In this document: positions 1 to 10,229 of the stretch, in pieces
How the letters are laid out: every line of letters starts with the position of its first letter
Numbering within the stretch: position 1 is the first letter of the stretch
DNA from: an uncultured Pseudomonadota bacterium
Lineage (GTDB): Bacteria; Pseudomonadota; Gammaproteobacteria; Ga0077536
Reading direction: 5' to 3'
Assembly: GCA_903825645.1 (NCBI GenBank)
Contig: CAIKBL010000038.1
Span: 22,837 to 86,836 of the forward strand
Length of the DNA: 64,000 bases
Position numbers and translations under genes: made by a program
The notes under the pieces: generated by a model
Told to the model about the DNA's origin: nothing
Databases searched by the model: none
The model's input: the letters and a program-made list of their open reading frames with translations, nothing else

Positions 1-352
1 CAACGGCCAACTGAAAACTCGTCGTACGATCTGCCGTGATTACCACCATCGGATCTTTGTTTTTTGGTTTCGCTGCCACGAGTGCCCGTCTCAATATGTC
101 GAACTGACTACTTATCAACGCTTCACCGTTCACAAAATATCGCCCGTGTTTGTCGATGACCACCTCGATGACATCAGGCTCGACACCCTGCGGATGTTCG
201 GTGGCAGAGGGGAGTTGAAGGTCGATTTTTGATTCATCCACAAATCGAGTGGAGACCATAAAAAAAATCAGCAGGAGGAGTACGACATCGATGAGTGAGG
301 TGACATTGATATCGATATCGTCCTGAGGGCGACGGCGGGTACGGAAATTCAT
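1..352 (-). CDS. exbD: ExbD/TolR biopolymer transport protein (3' end truncated by window edge)
   Basis: Reverse-strand translation from ATG at 352: MNFRTRRRPQDDIDINVTSLIDVVLLLLIFFMVSTRFVDESKIDLQLPSA..., the typical ExbD N-terminus with a single TM helix containing the conserved Asp; directly downstream of exbB. Confidence 0.9.
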   Translation of the reverse strand, partial: MNFRTRRRPQDDIDINVTSLIDVVLLLLIFFMVSTRFVDESKIDLQLPSATEHPQGVEPDVIEVVIDKHGRYFVNGEALISSQFDILRRALVAAKPKNKDPMVVITADRTTSFQLAV

Positions 353-473
353 GTCGAGTTTCTGTTTCTTGTGTGGCCAGTCGGACTGGCACCCGTGCAC
401 CCGCTAACAACACGAATATGCCGACCTTTGATCAATGGCGGCATGTCCAACCTAACCTTTGAACACGAAATCG

Positions 474-1124
474 TCATGGCGAGGGATCCTGCTCCCGTTG
501 ACCATTCAGGACCTCCACTAATTTCAGCGCTTCCTGCTCCATGTTCACCACCAACATCTCGACCCGACCCCGAAAAAACCGAAAAAAATACATCGCGGGG
601 ATCGCGACGGTGAGTCCAGCAGCCGTGGTGATTAAGGCCTCGGCAATGCCGCCCGACAGCGCCGTCGGGTTGCCCACGCCGTTCAATTTCAGTGCGCCGA
701 ACATTCGGATCATGCCGAATACCGTGCCGAGTAACCCCATTAAAGGCGAAATCGCGGCAATAGTACCCAACGTATTAAGATGTCGCTCGAGTTCATAGGC
801 GACCACGCGACCCGCCTCCTCAATACTCTCTTTAATCACAGCCCGTTCATGCGCCCGGTTGACGAGCCCCGCGGCTAGCACCCGCCCGAGTGGCGAGCCT
901 ATGCGCAGCGCATGGATTTTTTTTTCATCCAGACTGCCCGCCCGAAGCCATTGCCAGGCCTGTGCCACTAGGTTCTCGGGTAAGACTCGTTTGGGTTGCA
1001 GGGTCCAGAAGCGTTCAACCGCGATGGCGCTCGCCACGACAGACGCCAGCAAGATCGGGACCATGACCCAACCACCCGCTTTGATGATTTCGAACACTTT
1101 TGAGCCTGTCCTTTGAGTTGCCAT
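474..1124 (-). CDS. exbB: ExbB/TolQ/MotA-family proton channel protein
   Basis: 216 aa; GTIAAISPLMGLLGTVFGMIRMF...GGIAEALITTAAGLTVAIPAMYFFRFF is the MotA/TolQ/ExbB signature; adjacent to exbD. Confidence 0.93.
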   Translation of the reverse strand: MATQRTGSKVFEIIKAGGWVMVPILLASVVASAIAVERFWTLQPKRVLPENLVAQAWQWLRAGSLDEKKIHALRIGSPLGRVLAAGLVNRAHERAVIKESIEEAGRVVAYELERHLNTLGTIAAISPLMGLLGTVFGMIRMFGALKLNGVGNPTALSGGIAEALITTAAGLTVAIPAMYFFRFFRGRVEMLVVNMEQEALKLVEVLNGQREQDPSP

Positions 1125-1291
1125 GGTTGCGCCCGCGGCGGCGGGCCAGAAAGTTAACAGAGCCGGTCAGCGGCGGGAAGTCTGCTCCGTCATTCCACAC
1201 CGGTCGCTTGCTATTCCAGGACGTCCCGCTCCAAGCAGATGCCATTCCGTCGCGAAAGAACATCCCAAGGCCGGATACTCCCCAAGAAGCT

Positions 1292-2002
1292 TCATGTCAC
1301 TGTCACACGTGAAGATGCGTCGACAATTTGTCCATTACGCAACTCCACAACACGGTCGAGGCGCGCCGCTATCCGGCGGTCATGGGTCACGACAATGAGT
1401 GCTGTTCCCCAGTCGCGCTTCAGCCCGAGCATCGTCGAAAGCACGGCCTCCGCAGTCGATTCATCAAGGTTGCCGGTCGGTTCGTCTGCGAGAACGCAGC
1501 GGGGCACCATGACGAGTGCGCGTGCGATCGCGACGCGCTGCCGTTCTCCACCCGACAGTTCGCCGGGTCGGTGGCGCCCGCGATGCGCAAGACCGACCTG
1601 ACCAAGCAACGTATGCGCCCGGGCATTCGCCTCACACACGCTTCCGCCCCCTATCAGCACCGGCATGGCGACATTTTCCAGTGCGCTGAACTCGGGCAAC
1701 AGGTGATGAAACTGATATACAAATCCAAGAGACTGATTGCGCAGACGGCCGAGGGCTCGCTCACCCAGCGTACCCAGCGTCTCACCACCGCAGCGAATTT
1801 CCCCGGAAGTTGGCGAGTCCAGCCCACCCAATAGATGGAGCAACGTACTCTTGCCAGAGCCGGAAGCACCCAAAATAGCGACACTTTCGCCTGCCCTAAC
1901 CGCGAAATTTACCTGCCGAAGCACTGGCACATCGAGATCGCCGTCGCTATAGCGCTTGCTGACATCCCGTGCCTCGATAACCACTGCTTGTTCGGACATC
2001 AC
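1292..2002 (-). CDS. lolD: Lipoprotein-releasing ABC transporter ATP-binding protein LolD
   Basis: Walker [10 protein letters not shown], signature [15 protein letters not shown], Walker [12 protein letters not shown]; next to LolC/E permease. Confidence 0.92.
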   Translation of the reverse strand: MMSEQAVVIEARDVSKRYSDGDLDVPVLRQVNFAVRAGESVAILGASGSGKSTLLHLLGGLDSPTSGEIRCGGETLGTLGERALGRLRNQSLGFVYQFHHLLPEFSALENVAMPVLIGGGSVCEANARAHTLLGQVGLAHRGRHRPGELSGGERQRVAIARALVMVPRCVLADEPTGNLDESTAEAVLSTMLGLKRDWGTALIVVTHDRRIAARLDRVVELRNGQIVDASSRVTVT

Positions 2003-2047
2003 GTGTTTCCCCGACCTTCTGATCGCGTATAACCGTCGGCGCCTGCT

Positions 2048-3298
2048 TCATTCATGGCGCAAGACTTCCGCGGGACGGGTGCGACTCGCCAACCAAGCGG
2101 GATAAAGGGGTGCCGCCAGACAGAGGAGCAAAGAAAACCCCAAGGTCAGCCACACATCAGCGGCTTCCAGTCGCGCAGGGATGTGACTGATGTAGTACAC
2201 ATCCGGCGCGAGAATTTTAAATCCGAACGTCGTTTCCAGCACGGCGATAATCCGCTCGATATTCGACGCCAGTGCCACCCCGAGCACCGTGCCTACAGTG
2301 ACGCCCGCTGCGCCAATCAGAGCCCCCTGCGTGAAAAACACGCGCAAAACCCGCTGGGAGGTAAGTCCCAACGTCTGCAGAATCGCTATTTCTGATGCTT
2401 TTTCGGTCACGCCCATCACGAGCGTAGAGACGAGATTGAACGCCGCGACCCCGACGCTTAACAGCAAAATCACAAACATCACAATTTTTTCGGTTTCGAG
2501 GGCCCGAAAAAGATTCGCGTGGGTAGACGTCCAAGGCATCAACACTAATGGCTCTGCGAACAGCTCAACCGGAAAAATCGTCGAAAAGGCGGTAACCCCA
2601 AACGGATCATGGAGCCTTAAGTGCAGACCATCGACCCCTTCGTAACGGCGAAAAATCCTTTGCGCATCATCTAGATGCACGAACACCGTCGCAGAATCGA
2701 ATTCCTGAACTCCTGCCTCAAAAATACCCGCTACCGTAAACCGCTTGAGCCGAGGCAGCATACCCGAGGCCGTTCGTAAAGGCTCGGCCAGCACCAACAT
2801 GATTTGATCGCCAACCTCGAGCCGTAAGGCATCCGCTATGCCGCGCCCGACGACGATTCGAAATCGTCCGGCCTGCAGCGCATTGAGCGAACCGGCGCGC
2901 ATGCGCTCTCCAAGCACGCTGACACTGGCTTCTCTCCGGGGATCGATTCCGCGGACCTGCGCGCCCTGAACGACATTGAATCGCGTGAGTAATGCTTGTC
3001 CTTCGACATAGGGTGCCCAGCCCCTGACTTCCGGTCTCGTCGCGACTCGTTCTCCTTCTGTTTTCCACTCGCGCAGCACACCATCGCGGGCGTGGATGTC
3101 CAGATGTGCGGTCATACCGAGCAGTCGTTCGCGCATTTCACCGCCAAAACCGTTCATGATGGACAGAATGGTGAGCAATGCGGCGATGCCAAGGGCCACG
3201 CCCGAAATCGAAATGGCGGAGATGAGCGAAACCAACTGAGTTCGGCGTTGCGCTCTGGTATAACGCCACGCGATGAAGGTTTCGACAGGAATAAACAT
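2048..3298 (-). CDS. lolC: Lipoprotein-releasing ABC transporter permease LolC/LolE family
   Basis: MFIPVETFIAWRYTRAQRRTQLVSLISAISISGVALGIAALLTILSIMNGF; FtsX-like C-terminus. Probable start at 3298 rather than the ORF start 3328. LolC versus LolE cannot be settled here. Confidence 0.9.
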   Translation of the reverse strand: MFIPVETFIAWRYTRAQRRTQLVSLISAISISGVALGIAALLTILSIMNGFGGEMRERLLGMTAHLDIHARDGVLREWKTEGERVATRPEVRGWAPYVEGQALLTRFNVVQGAQVRGIDPRREASVSVLGERMRAGSLNALQAGRFRIVVGRGIADALRLEVGDQIMLVLAEPLRTASGMLPRLKRFTVAGIFEAGVQEFDSATVFVHLDDAQRIFRRYEGVDGLHLRLHDPFGVTAFSTIFPVELFAEPLVLMPWTSTHANLFRALETEKIVMFVILLLSVGVAAFNLVSTLVMGVTEKASEIAILQTLGLTSQRVLRVFFTQGALIGAAGVTVGTVLGVALASNIERIIAVLETTFGFKILAPDVYYISHIPARLEAADVWLTLGFSLLLCLAAPLYPAWLASRTRPAEVLRHE

Positions 3299-3376
3299 GA
3301 TACGACAGTATAACGGGGTCTTGAGCACACGCCGAATCCAGGCGGCGCAATTGTCGTGTCATCTGCGGGCGATTTC

Positions 3377-4051
3377 ATGATCCTCCTCGCCCTTGAGACT
3401 TGCGGCGAATACACCTCGGTTGCCCTCTGGCAGGACGATGAGAGTTTGGAGCGCCACATCGAGAGCCCTGCACGCCATACCGAAGTGCTGTTGCCTCTGT
3501 GTGAGGAGTTACGCGCCCTCGGGGGGATCCGTCTCGCCCAACTGGATGGGGTTGCCTTCGGCGCGGGCCCCGGCGCATTTACCGGCGTGCGGGTCGCCGC
3601 AAGCGCGGCGCAGGGTATCGCGCTTGCCCACGACTTACCGCTGCTTCCTATTTCGAGTCTCGCCGCGCTCGCTTACGGGGGGTGGCGAACCACCGGGCTA
3701 CGGCATCAGCTCGCATTACTCGATGCCCGACGCAACGAAGTGTATTGGGGTTTTTATGCGAAATGCGACAACACGGCCGGACTGATCGCCCTCACGGCCG
3801 ACCAGTTGACCTCCTCGTCGGGGGTAATTCCTCCCGTGCAGACACCCTTTGGCGCCGTTGGACGCGGTTGCGAAGTACTCACCCCGGAAGATCGGTCCCG
3901 CCTCGCACCCGCGGTGATGGCACCCGCCGAATATTTTTTTCCGCACGCGAGAGACGTCGCCGCACTCGCCGCGCTGGAACTCCGTGCAGGTCGTGGGCGT
4001 ACAGCCGAAGAGGCCCAGCCGGTGTACCTCCGGGCCGCTCTCCAGCCCTAA
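3377..4051 (+). CDS. tsaB: tRNA threonylcarbamoyladenosine biosynthesis protein TsaB
   Basis: MILLALETCGEYTSVALW...RHTEVLLPLCEEL...FGAGPGAFTGVRVAASAAQGIA; conserved GPGSFTGxR-type motif. Start placed at ATG 3377. Confidence 0.92.
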   Translation: MILLALETCGEYTSVALWQDDESLERHIESPARHTEVLLPLCEELRALGGIRLAQLDGVAFGAGPGAFTGVRVAASAAQGIALAHDLPLLPISSLAALAYGGWRTTGLRHQLALLDARRNEVYWGFYAKCDNTAGLIALTADQLTSSSGVIPPVQTPFGAVGRGCEVLTPEDRSRLAPAVMAPAEYFFPHARDVAALAALELRAGRGRTAEEAQPVYLRAALQP

Positions 4052-4260
4052 ACCGGCGCCACGAACACGCGCGAATCCCTTACCGCCCAACGGTCGAAAG
4101 GGCCGGTGTCCGACCTCGCGAAATCTGCCCGGTGCGCCCTCGCCAATAAGCGGCTCGAACCAAAATTATTTCGAAATCAGATAACCGTCTGATCTCTCTC
4201 GGCTTCATCCCGATCGCACGGTCCAAAGCCTGCATTCGCCGCTGCGCAACACAAGACAGG

Positions 4261-4308
4261 ACACACGATGTTGTGGTTCAATTGCCTCTTGACCACATTG
4301 TATTGTGG
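4261..4308. promoter_or_regulatory. Tandem NrdR-box-like sites upstream of nrdAB
   Basis: ACACACGATGTTGTGG (4261-4276) and CCACATTGTATTGTGG (4293-4308) both resemble the NrdR consensus acaCwAtATaTwGtgt and are spaced 32 bp start to start. Confidence 0.7.
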
Positions 4309-4401
4309 CGTTATACAATTGCTTACACGTCGTTCATCGAAAATCCCGAAGGCTTGGTCACAAGTTCGTCATCAACCTCTTAGTCGGCACAGAGGAGCAC
4401 C

Positions 4402-7305
4402 ATGGAGTTGGAAAAATCCCCCGCTAGTCGCGGCCCCACGCGAAGCTTTTGGTCGCCAGACCCGACCACGGCTGCCACGCAGCCAGAACTCGCCGCGACC
4501 GCCCCCGGCGAATTTAAAGTCATCCGCCGAAACGGCAAGCTGACGGTGTTCGATGGCGACAAAATCAAAATCGCCATGACCAAAGCCTTCTTGGCCGTAG
4601 AAGGCGGCAACGCCGCCGCGTCGACTCGGGTTCATGAGACAGTCGATGAACTGGCTAAATCCGTAGTGCGCGCGATTACCCGTCGCATGCCTTCGGGCGG
4701 TGCCGTTCATATCGAAGATATCCAGGATCAGGTAGAACTGGCGTTAATGCGCGGCGGCCAACAGAAAGTGGCGCGCGCCTACGTCCTTTACCGCGAAGAC
4801 CGTGCCCGAGAAAGGGCCCGCCGACTCGAACAAGCCGAAAACACACCGGAGCAACCCCGCGACCAGCTGACCGTTACCCGCAAGGATGGTATCCGCGTGG
4901 CGCTCGACGAAGCACGCTTGCAGCGCATCGTCACCGAAGCCTGCCAGGATATTCCCAACACAGATCCGTCGCTCATTCTCGTAGAAACCATGCGCTCCCT
5001 TTTTGATGGAGTCGCTGAGGCTGACGTCTCCAAGGCGTTGGTAATGAGCGCGCGGACCTTCATCGAACGAGAGCCCAACTATTCGACAGTGGCGGCCCGG
5101 ATGTTGCTGGATGCGCTGCGCAACGAGGCCCTGACCTACGTTGGAAATCGTATCGACAACGCAACTCAGCAGGAAATGGGCGAGCGCTACGGCCATTATT
5201 TTGAAAGTTATGTGAAGCGCGCGATTGATCTCGAACTGATGGATCCGCGGCTAGGCAACTTTGACCTCAAGCGACTCGGCCACGCGATCAAAGCGGACCG
5301 GGACTTCCGGTTCAGTTATCTAGGCCTGCAAACTCTTTATGATCGCTACTTCCTGCAGTACGACGATAACCGCTTTGAGCTGCCGCAAGCCTTTTTCATG
5401 CGAGTAGCCATGGGTCTTGCGATCAACGAGGTAGAGCCAGAAGAGTGGGCGATCAAATTTTACGATCTCCTCTCCACCTTCGATTTCATGAGCAGTACGC
5501 CTACGCTTTTCAACTCAGGTACGCTGCGTCCCCAATTGTCCTCGTGCTACTTGACCTCAGTACCCGATGATCTCGACGGTATTTTTGGTGCTATCAAGGA
5601 CAACGCCCTGCTCTCTAAGTTCGCTGGCGGCCTTGGTAACGACTGGACGCCGGTGAGAGGCATGGGTGCGCGCATCAAAGGTACCAATGGGAAGTCTCAG
5701 GGTGTGGTCCCCTTCCTCAAGGTTGCCAACGATACCGCCGTCGCGGTGAATCAGGGTGGCAAGCGCAAAGGTGCCGTTTGCGCATACCTCGAAACCTGGC
5801 ACATGGATATCGAGGAATTTGTCGACCTGCGTAAAAACACCGGAGATGATCGCCGCCGAACCCATGACATGAACACTGCGAACTGGGTGCCAGACCTGTT
5901 CATGAAGCGCGTTTGTGAGGATGGTGACTGGACGCTCTTTTCGCCCGATGACGTCCCCGAGCTTCACGATCTATACGGCAACGAATTTGCGCGGCGCTAC
6001 CAGTTTTACGAAGAAAAAGCCGCGCGTGGCGAGATCCGGAATTCAAAGAAAATCCGTGCCGTCGATTTATGGCGACGGATGCTCGGCATGCTGTATGAAA
6101 CCGGTCATCCTTGGATAACGTTCAAAGATCCCGCCAACCTGCGCTCGCCGCAGCAACATATCGGCGTCGTCCATAGTTCGAACCTCTGCACCGAGATCAC
6201 GCTGAATACGTCCCCAGGCCAAGAAATCGCGGTCTGCAATCTCGGATCGGTCAACTTGGCACAGCACGTCACTGACGACGGGCTTGATATGCGCAAGCTG
6301 GAGCAGACGATTTCGGTGGCCATGCGCATGCTGGACAACGTAATCGATTACAACTTCTACAGCGTGCCTACCGCACGCGCCTCGAATTTGCGGCACCGCC
6401 CGGTAGGACTGGGGATCATGGGTTTCCAGGACTGTCTTTATCAGTTGCGGATCCCGTACGCCACCGCTGAGGCGGTAGAGTTTGCCGACCAGTCCATGGA
6501 AGCTGTGAGTTATTTTGCGATCCGCGCATCAACCAATCTTGCCGCCGAGCGCGGAACCTACCCGAGCTTCGAGGGATCACTCTGGAGCCGGGGGATACTG
6601 CCACTCGACTCGATCGATCTCGTTGAGCAGGGGCGGGGTGGCTATCTCGATATGGACCGCAGCGCCTCACTCGACTGGGATGCGCTACGGCAAAGAGTGA
6701 CCAAAGTCGGCATGCGGAATTCCAACTGCATGGCGATCGCCCCGACCGCGACGATTTCCAATATTTGTGGTGTCGGACAATCGATCGAACCCACCTATCA
6801 GAACCTGTTCGTGAAATCGAACCTGTCTGGTGAATTCACCGTCATCAACATGTTCCTGGTGCAAGATCTGAAGCAGCGCGGCCTGTGGGACGAGGTGATG
6901 GTTAACGACATGAAGTACTACGACGGCAGTGTCGCGCAGATTGATCGTATTCCGCTTGATCTGAAGGCACTATACGCGACCGCGTTCGAGGTCGATCCGC
7001 GTTGGTTGGTGGAGGCTGGATCACGTCGCCAGAAGTGGCTCGATCAAGCGCAATCGCTCAACCTTTATATGGCAGAGCCGAACGGCACCAAGCTCGATAA
7101 TCTGTATAAGCTTGCCTGGGTGAAGGGATTAAAGACGACCTACTATCTGCGCACGATGGGCGCTACCCATGTGGAGAAAAGCACCTTAAGTGACGGCAAA
7201 CTGAACGCGGTGCAGCAGGTCACGAAAACACCGTCTATGGTGGCGGTAACCGAAGGGCCTAAAGTCTGTTCGATCCTCGATCCGGACTGCGAAGCCTGCC
7301 AGTAG
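4402..7305 (+). CDS. nrdA: Class Ia ribonucleoside-diphosphate reductase alpha subunit
   Basis: 967 aa; N-terminal ATP-cone FKVIRRNGKLTVFDGDKIKIAMTKAF plus a second cone-like segment; catalytic barrel motifs (SSCYLT, NLGSVNLA, NSNCMAIAPTATISNI); C-terminal redox cysteines CSILDPDCEACQ. RBS-like agaggag before ATG. Confidence 0.97.
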   Translation: MELEKSPASRGPTRSFWSPDPTTAATQPELAATAPGEFKVIRRNGKLTVFDGDKIKIAMTKAFLAVEGGNAAASTRVHETVDELAKSVVRAITRRMPSGGAVHIEDIQDQVELALMRGGQQKVARAYVLYREDRARERARRLEQAENTPEQPRDQLTVTRKDGIRVALDEARLQRIVTEACQDIPNTDPSLILVETMRSLFDGVAEADVSKALVMSARTFIEREPNYSTVAARMLLDALRNEALTYVGNRIDNATQQEMGERYGHYFESYVKRAIDLELMDPRLGNFDLKRLGHAIKADRDFRFSYLGLQTLYDRYFLQYDDNRFELPQAFFMRVAMGLAINEVEPEEWAIKFYDLLSTFDFMSSTPTLFNSGTLRPQLSSCYLTSVPDDLDGIFGAIKDNALLSKFAGGLGNDWTPVRGMGARIKGTNGKSQGVVPFLKVANDTAVAVNQGGKRKGAVCAYLETWHMDIEEFVDLRKNTGDDRRRTHDMNTANWVPDLFMKRVCEDGDWTLFSPDDVPELHDLYGNEFARRYQFYEEKAARGEIRNSKKIRAVDLWRRMLGMLYETGHPWITFKDPANLRSPQQHIGVVHSSNLCTEITLNTSPGQEIAVCNLGSVNLAQHVTDDGLDMRKLEQTISVAMRMLDNVIDYNFYSVPTARASNLRHRPVGLGIMGFQDCLYQLRIPYATAEAVEFADQSMEAVSYFAIRASTNLAAERGTYPSFEGSLWSRGILPLDSIDLVEQGRGGYLDMDRSASLDWDALRQRVTKVGMRNSNCMAIAPTATISNICGVGQSIEPTYQNLFVKSNLSGEFTVINMFLVQDLKQRGLWDEVMVNDMKYYDGSVAQIDRIPLDLKALYATAFEVDPRWLVEAGSRRQKWLDQAQSLNLYMAEPNGTKLDNLYKLAWVKGLKTTYYLRTMGATHVEKSTLSDGKLNAVQQVTKTPSMVAVTEGPKVCSILDPDCEACQ

Positions 7306-7364
7306 TGACGCGCGCCAATCGGCAACACTACACGGCGATAATGACGATTGTTTAGGGGGAATGC

Positions 7365-8588
7365 ATGTTGAATTGGGATGATCCACTCGCGAAATTTAAG
7401 CAAACGCCTGCTGTAGGGTATACCCGGGCCATGCTGGCGAGTGAGGCGTTGGCAACGCTGCAGCAAGTAGAAGAGGACCGGGGGACAACCGTCGCCGAAA
7501 TAAATACGGCGCCGGTCGCCGTGGACGCACTTTCCGGCGTCACCGGCCTTGAGCAGGTCGAATTCGGTGCACGTCGACTCGCGGTTGATGACAAACAGAT
7601 GATCAACTGCCGGGCGGATTTGAACCAACTCGTGCCGTTCAAATACAAATGGGCTTGGCAAAAATATCTGAATGCCTGCGCAAATCACTGGATGCCGCAG
7701 GAGATCAACATGACAGCGGACATTGCGCTCTGGAAAAGTCGCGATGGACTCACGGATGATGAAAGAACCATCATCAAGCGTAATCTGGGATTCTTCTCAA
7801 CGGCCGATTCGCTTGTCGCCAATAACTTGGTGCTTGCGGTCTATCGCCACATCACCAATCCGGAGTGCCGGCAATATCTGCTGCGACAGGCCTTTGAAGA
7901 AGCATTGCATACGCACGCTTACCAGTACTGTGTTGAAAGCCTGGGGCTTGATGAAGCCGAAATTTTCAACATGTACCGTGAAATCCCCGCCATACACGAC
8001 AAGGCTGCTTGGGCGATGCGGTTCACCGAGAGTTTGGGCGATCCCTTGTTTCGGACCGGTACGCCGGCCGCCGATCAGCGGTTGCTGCGAGATCTGATCG
8101 CTTTCTATGTGGTATTCGAAGGCATTTTCTTCTATGTCGGTTTCGTCCAGGTCCTGTCTATGGGACGACGCAACAAAATGACCGGCGTCGCGGAGCAGTT
8201 TCAGTACATTCTTCGCGATGAATCGATGCACATGAATTTCGGCATTGACGTTATTAACCAAATCAAAGTTGAGAACCCCCATCTCTGGACGGAAGATTTC
8301 CAGCGCGAAATCGCCAAACTCATCGATGATGCGATTTTGTTCGAAATCAGTTATGCCCAAGACTCGATGCCGCGGGGAATTCTGGGCTTAAATGCCAACA
8401 TGTTCGAAGAATATCTGCACTACATCGCCAACCGCCGATGCTCGCAGATTGGATTGTCGGAGCAATATCCCGGGGCTACCAACCCCTTTCCGTGGATGAG
8501 CGAACTCATTGATTTGAAAAAAGAGAAAAACTTCTTTGAGACACGCGTCACGGAATATCAGACTGGCGGCGCGCTCAGCTGGGACTAA
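7365..8588 (+). CDS. nrdB: Class Ia ribonucleoside-diphosphate reductase beta subunit
   Basis: 407 aa; metal-ligand helices [12 protein letters not shown] and [18 protein letters not shown] (E, H, radical Tyr spaced as in class Ia), [17 protein letters not shown]. Confidence 0.96.
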   Translation: MLNWDDPLAKFKQTPAVGYTRAMLASEALATLQQVEEDRGTTVAEINTAPVAVDALSGVTGLEQVEFGARRLAVDDKQMINCRADLNQLVPFKYKWAWQKYLNACANHWMPQEINMTADIALWKSRDGLTDDERTIIKRNLGFFSTADSLVANNLVLAVYRHITNPECRQYLLRQAFEEALHTHAYQYCVESLGLDEAEIFNMYREIPAIHDKAAWAMRFTESLGDPLFRTGTPAADQRLLRDLIAFYVVFEGIFFYVGFVQVLSMGRRNKMTGVAEQFQYILRDESMHMNFGIDVINQIKVENPHLWTEDFQREIAKLIDDAILFEISYAQDSMPRGILGLNANMFEEYLHYIANRRCSQIGLSEQYPGATNPFPWMSELIDLKKEKNFFETRVTEYQTGGALSWD

Positions 8589-8637
8589 TTGGGCATTAGA
8601 CCAGACCTCCGTGAATGGAGCTGAGAGCGCTGCATTG

Positions 8638-8674
8638 GCCGTTGGCCGGTAACCCCGGTCCAACGGCTTTTTTT
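8638..8674 (+). terminator. Rho-independent terminator downstream of nrdB
   Basis: GCCGTTGG...CCAACGGC stem followed by TTTTTTT. Confidence 0.85.
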
Positions 8675-8718
8675 ATTCAGGAGATTGGCTGCGCGTGGGA
8701 TGCAGCCGGCGCGGTGAC

Positions 8719-9912
8719 TCAGGCGATCTGAAAGTGGATTGACTGCTGCTGATTGGTGGCCAGATTCGTCAAACTTTGGCTGGCTTCCGTAATCTGAAGT
8801 GCCGCACGAGCGGCCTCCTCTGTGATCTCCCCAATGCTTTCGAGATTACGCGTAATGTCGGTGCCGGTCGAGCGCTGGCGGGCCGCGAGCTCGGCTATCT
8901 GAGCGTTCATTTCCCGAATCGTATCGACCATGCCCGTAATGGACTCAAGCGATCTCCCGGCACTCTCGGCCTGTAGAACACTAGCTTCGGCCCGACACAA
9001 CCCTTCCTTCATCGTTTCGGCGGCATAGTTCGCACCATTTTGCAGCCGCTCAATCATGGTCTGAATTTCTCGCGTGGACTGTTGCGTTCGACTCGCCAGA
9101 CTACGGACTTCGTCCGCGACAACCGCGAATCCGCGTCCTTGCTCCCCTGCCCGGGCCGCTTCTATGGCCGCATTGAGCGCGAGTAGGTTGGTCTGCTCGG
9201 CGATGTTCCGAATCACGTCGAGCACGGTACCAATATTCATGCTGTCGGCCTTGAGTGTCTCAATGGCCTCGCCAGTCTGGTTCACCGCGCGTGCAAGCTC
9301 CTCAATCGCGACATGGGTCTCCCGAACTACGGTATAACCCGCCTTAGATTCCAGATCGGCGGCATTAGCCGCTTCTGCGGCACATTGTGCCTTCTGTGCA
9401 ACCACATCGATCGACTCAGTGAGTTCTGAAACAGCACTCGCGACCCGCTGGGTCTCGAGCTGCTGCTTGTTGATGCCCTTTTGGCTACGTGCCGTGACCG
9501 ACAATAATTCTTCTGCGGCGGAGGCGAGTGTGCCGCAGTTGGACATAAATCCACCTATCGTATGGGCGAAATTTTTCTGGCCATGACTGAACTCTCGCGC
9601 CAGTAAAGCGAATTCGTCTGCACCGCCCAGACTCACACGGTGAGTCAAATCGCCGGATGCCATCATCCTGACTGAGTCGACGAGGTGAGCGCACCGTGCC
9701 GCGGTCGCCGCCCCCAAAAATAGCGCGACGAGACAAGGAGTCACAACGGCAATCAAGATCGAGCCCCAAAAAATATAGGGGTGAGTCGTGCGCTCAACAC
9801 TCCCGAAAAAAATCACATAGAATTCGCGGATAAGCCACGGAGACACTGATATGACAGCAATCAGAATCATCTGTGTACGCAACCGAAATTGCCGAGATAT
9901 CACTTCTATCAA
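8719..9912 (-). CDS. Methyl-accepting chemotaxis protein
   Basis: TM segments, HAMP-like DSVRMMASGDLTHRV, and the signalling hairpin IRNIAEQTNLLALNAAIEAARAGEQGRGFAVVADEVRSLASRTQQSTREIQ. Confidence 0.95.
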   Translation of the reverse strand: MIEVISRQFRLRTQMILIAVISVSPWLIREFYVIFFGSVERTTHPYIFWGSILIAVVTPCLVALFLGAATAARCAHLVDSVRMMASGDLTHRVSLGGADEFALLAREFSHGQKNFAHTIGGFMSNCGTLASAAEELLSVTARSQKGINKQQLETQRVASAVSELTESIDVVAQKAQCAAEAANAADLESKAGYTVVRETHVAIEELARAVNQTGEAIETLKADSMNIGTVLDVIRNIAEQTNLLALNAAIEAARAGEQGRGFAVVADEVRSLASRTQQSTREIQTMIERLQNGANYAAETMKEGLCRAEASVLQAESAGRSLESITGMVDTIREMNAQIAELAARQRSTGTDITRNLESIGEITEEAARAALQITEASQSLTNLATNQQQSIHFQIA

Positions 9913-10229
9913 GACCGCTCTCCTGCAGTTCGAAAAAGACCATTACAGAGGAGTGAGTCCCCAGTCAGGTTAGTCACGGCTCGCCCTAACGCTGCTATCG
10001 GCCTAGTCAGCAGCCAACTTTAGACGTCTAACCAAAAACGCGGCGCTCAGAAGACGCGAGCGAGAACGCTAGGTTTGTCGCCGGTATTATCGATCTGAGC
10101 GTCCTTCCTGCACGACGGACGCCCGCCCCGGGACGCCTTTCCGAATCATCGATAAAGGGGTTCGGCCGCGCGTGCATAGGTGCGTAGTTCAACTGTCGGT
10201 AACCGCAGCAGCGTGATACGCTGATCAAA

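Noticed and set aside
1015-1398. Overlapping small ORFs around the exbB-lolD gap
   Set aside because: Overlap known genes in other frames; no start context or motif support.
4744-5196. Minus-strand ORF of 150 aa antisense to nrdA (also 5557-5967, 6067-6396, 7143-7688)
   Set aside because: Shadow ORFs opposite a strongly conserved gene; no recognisable protein features.
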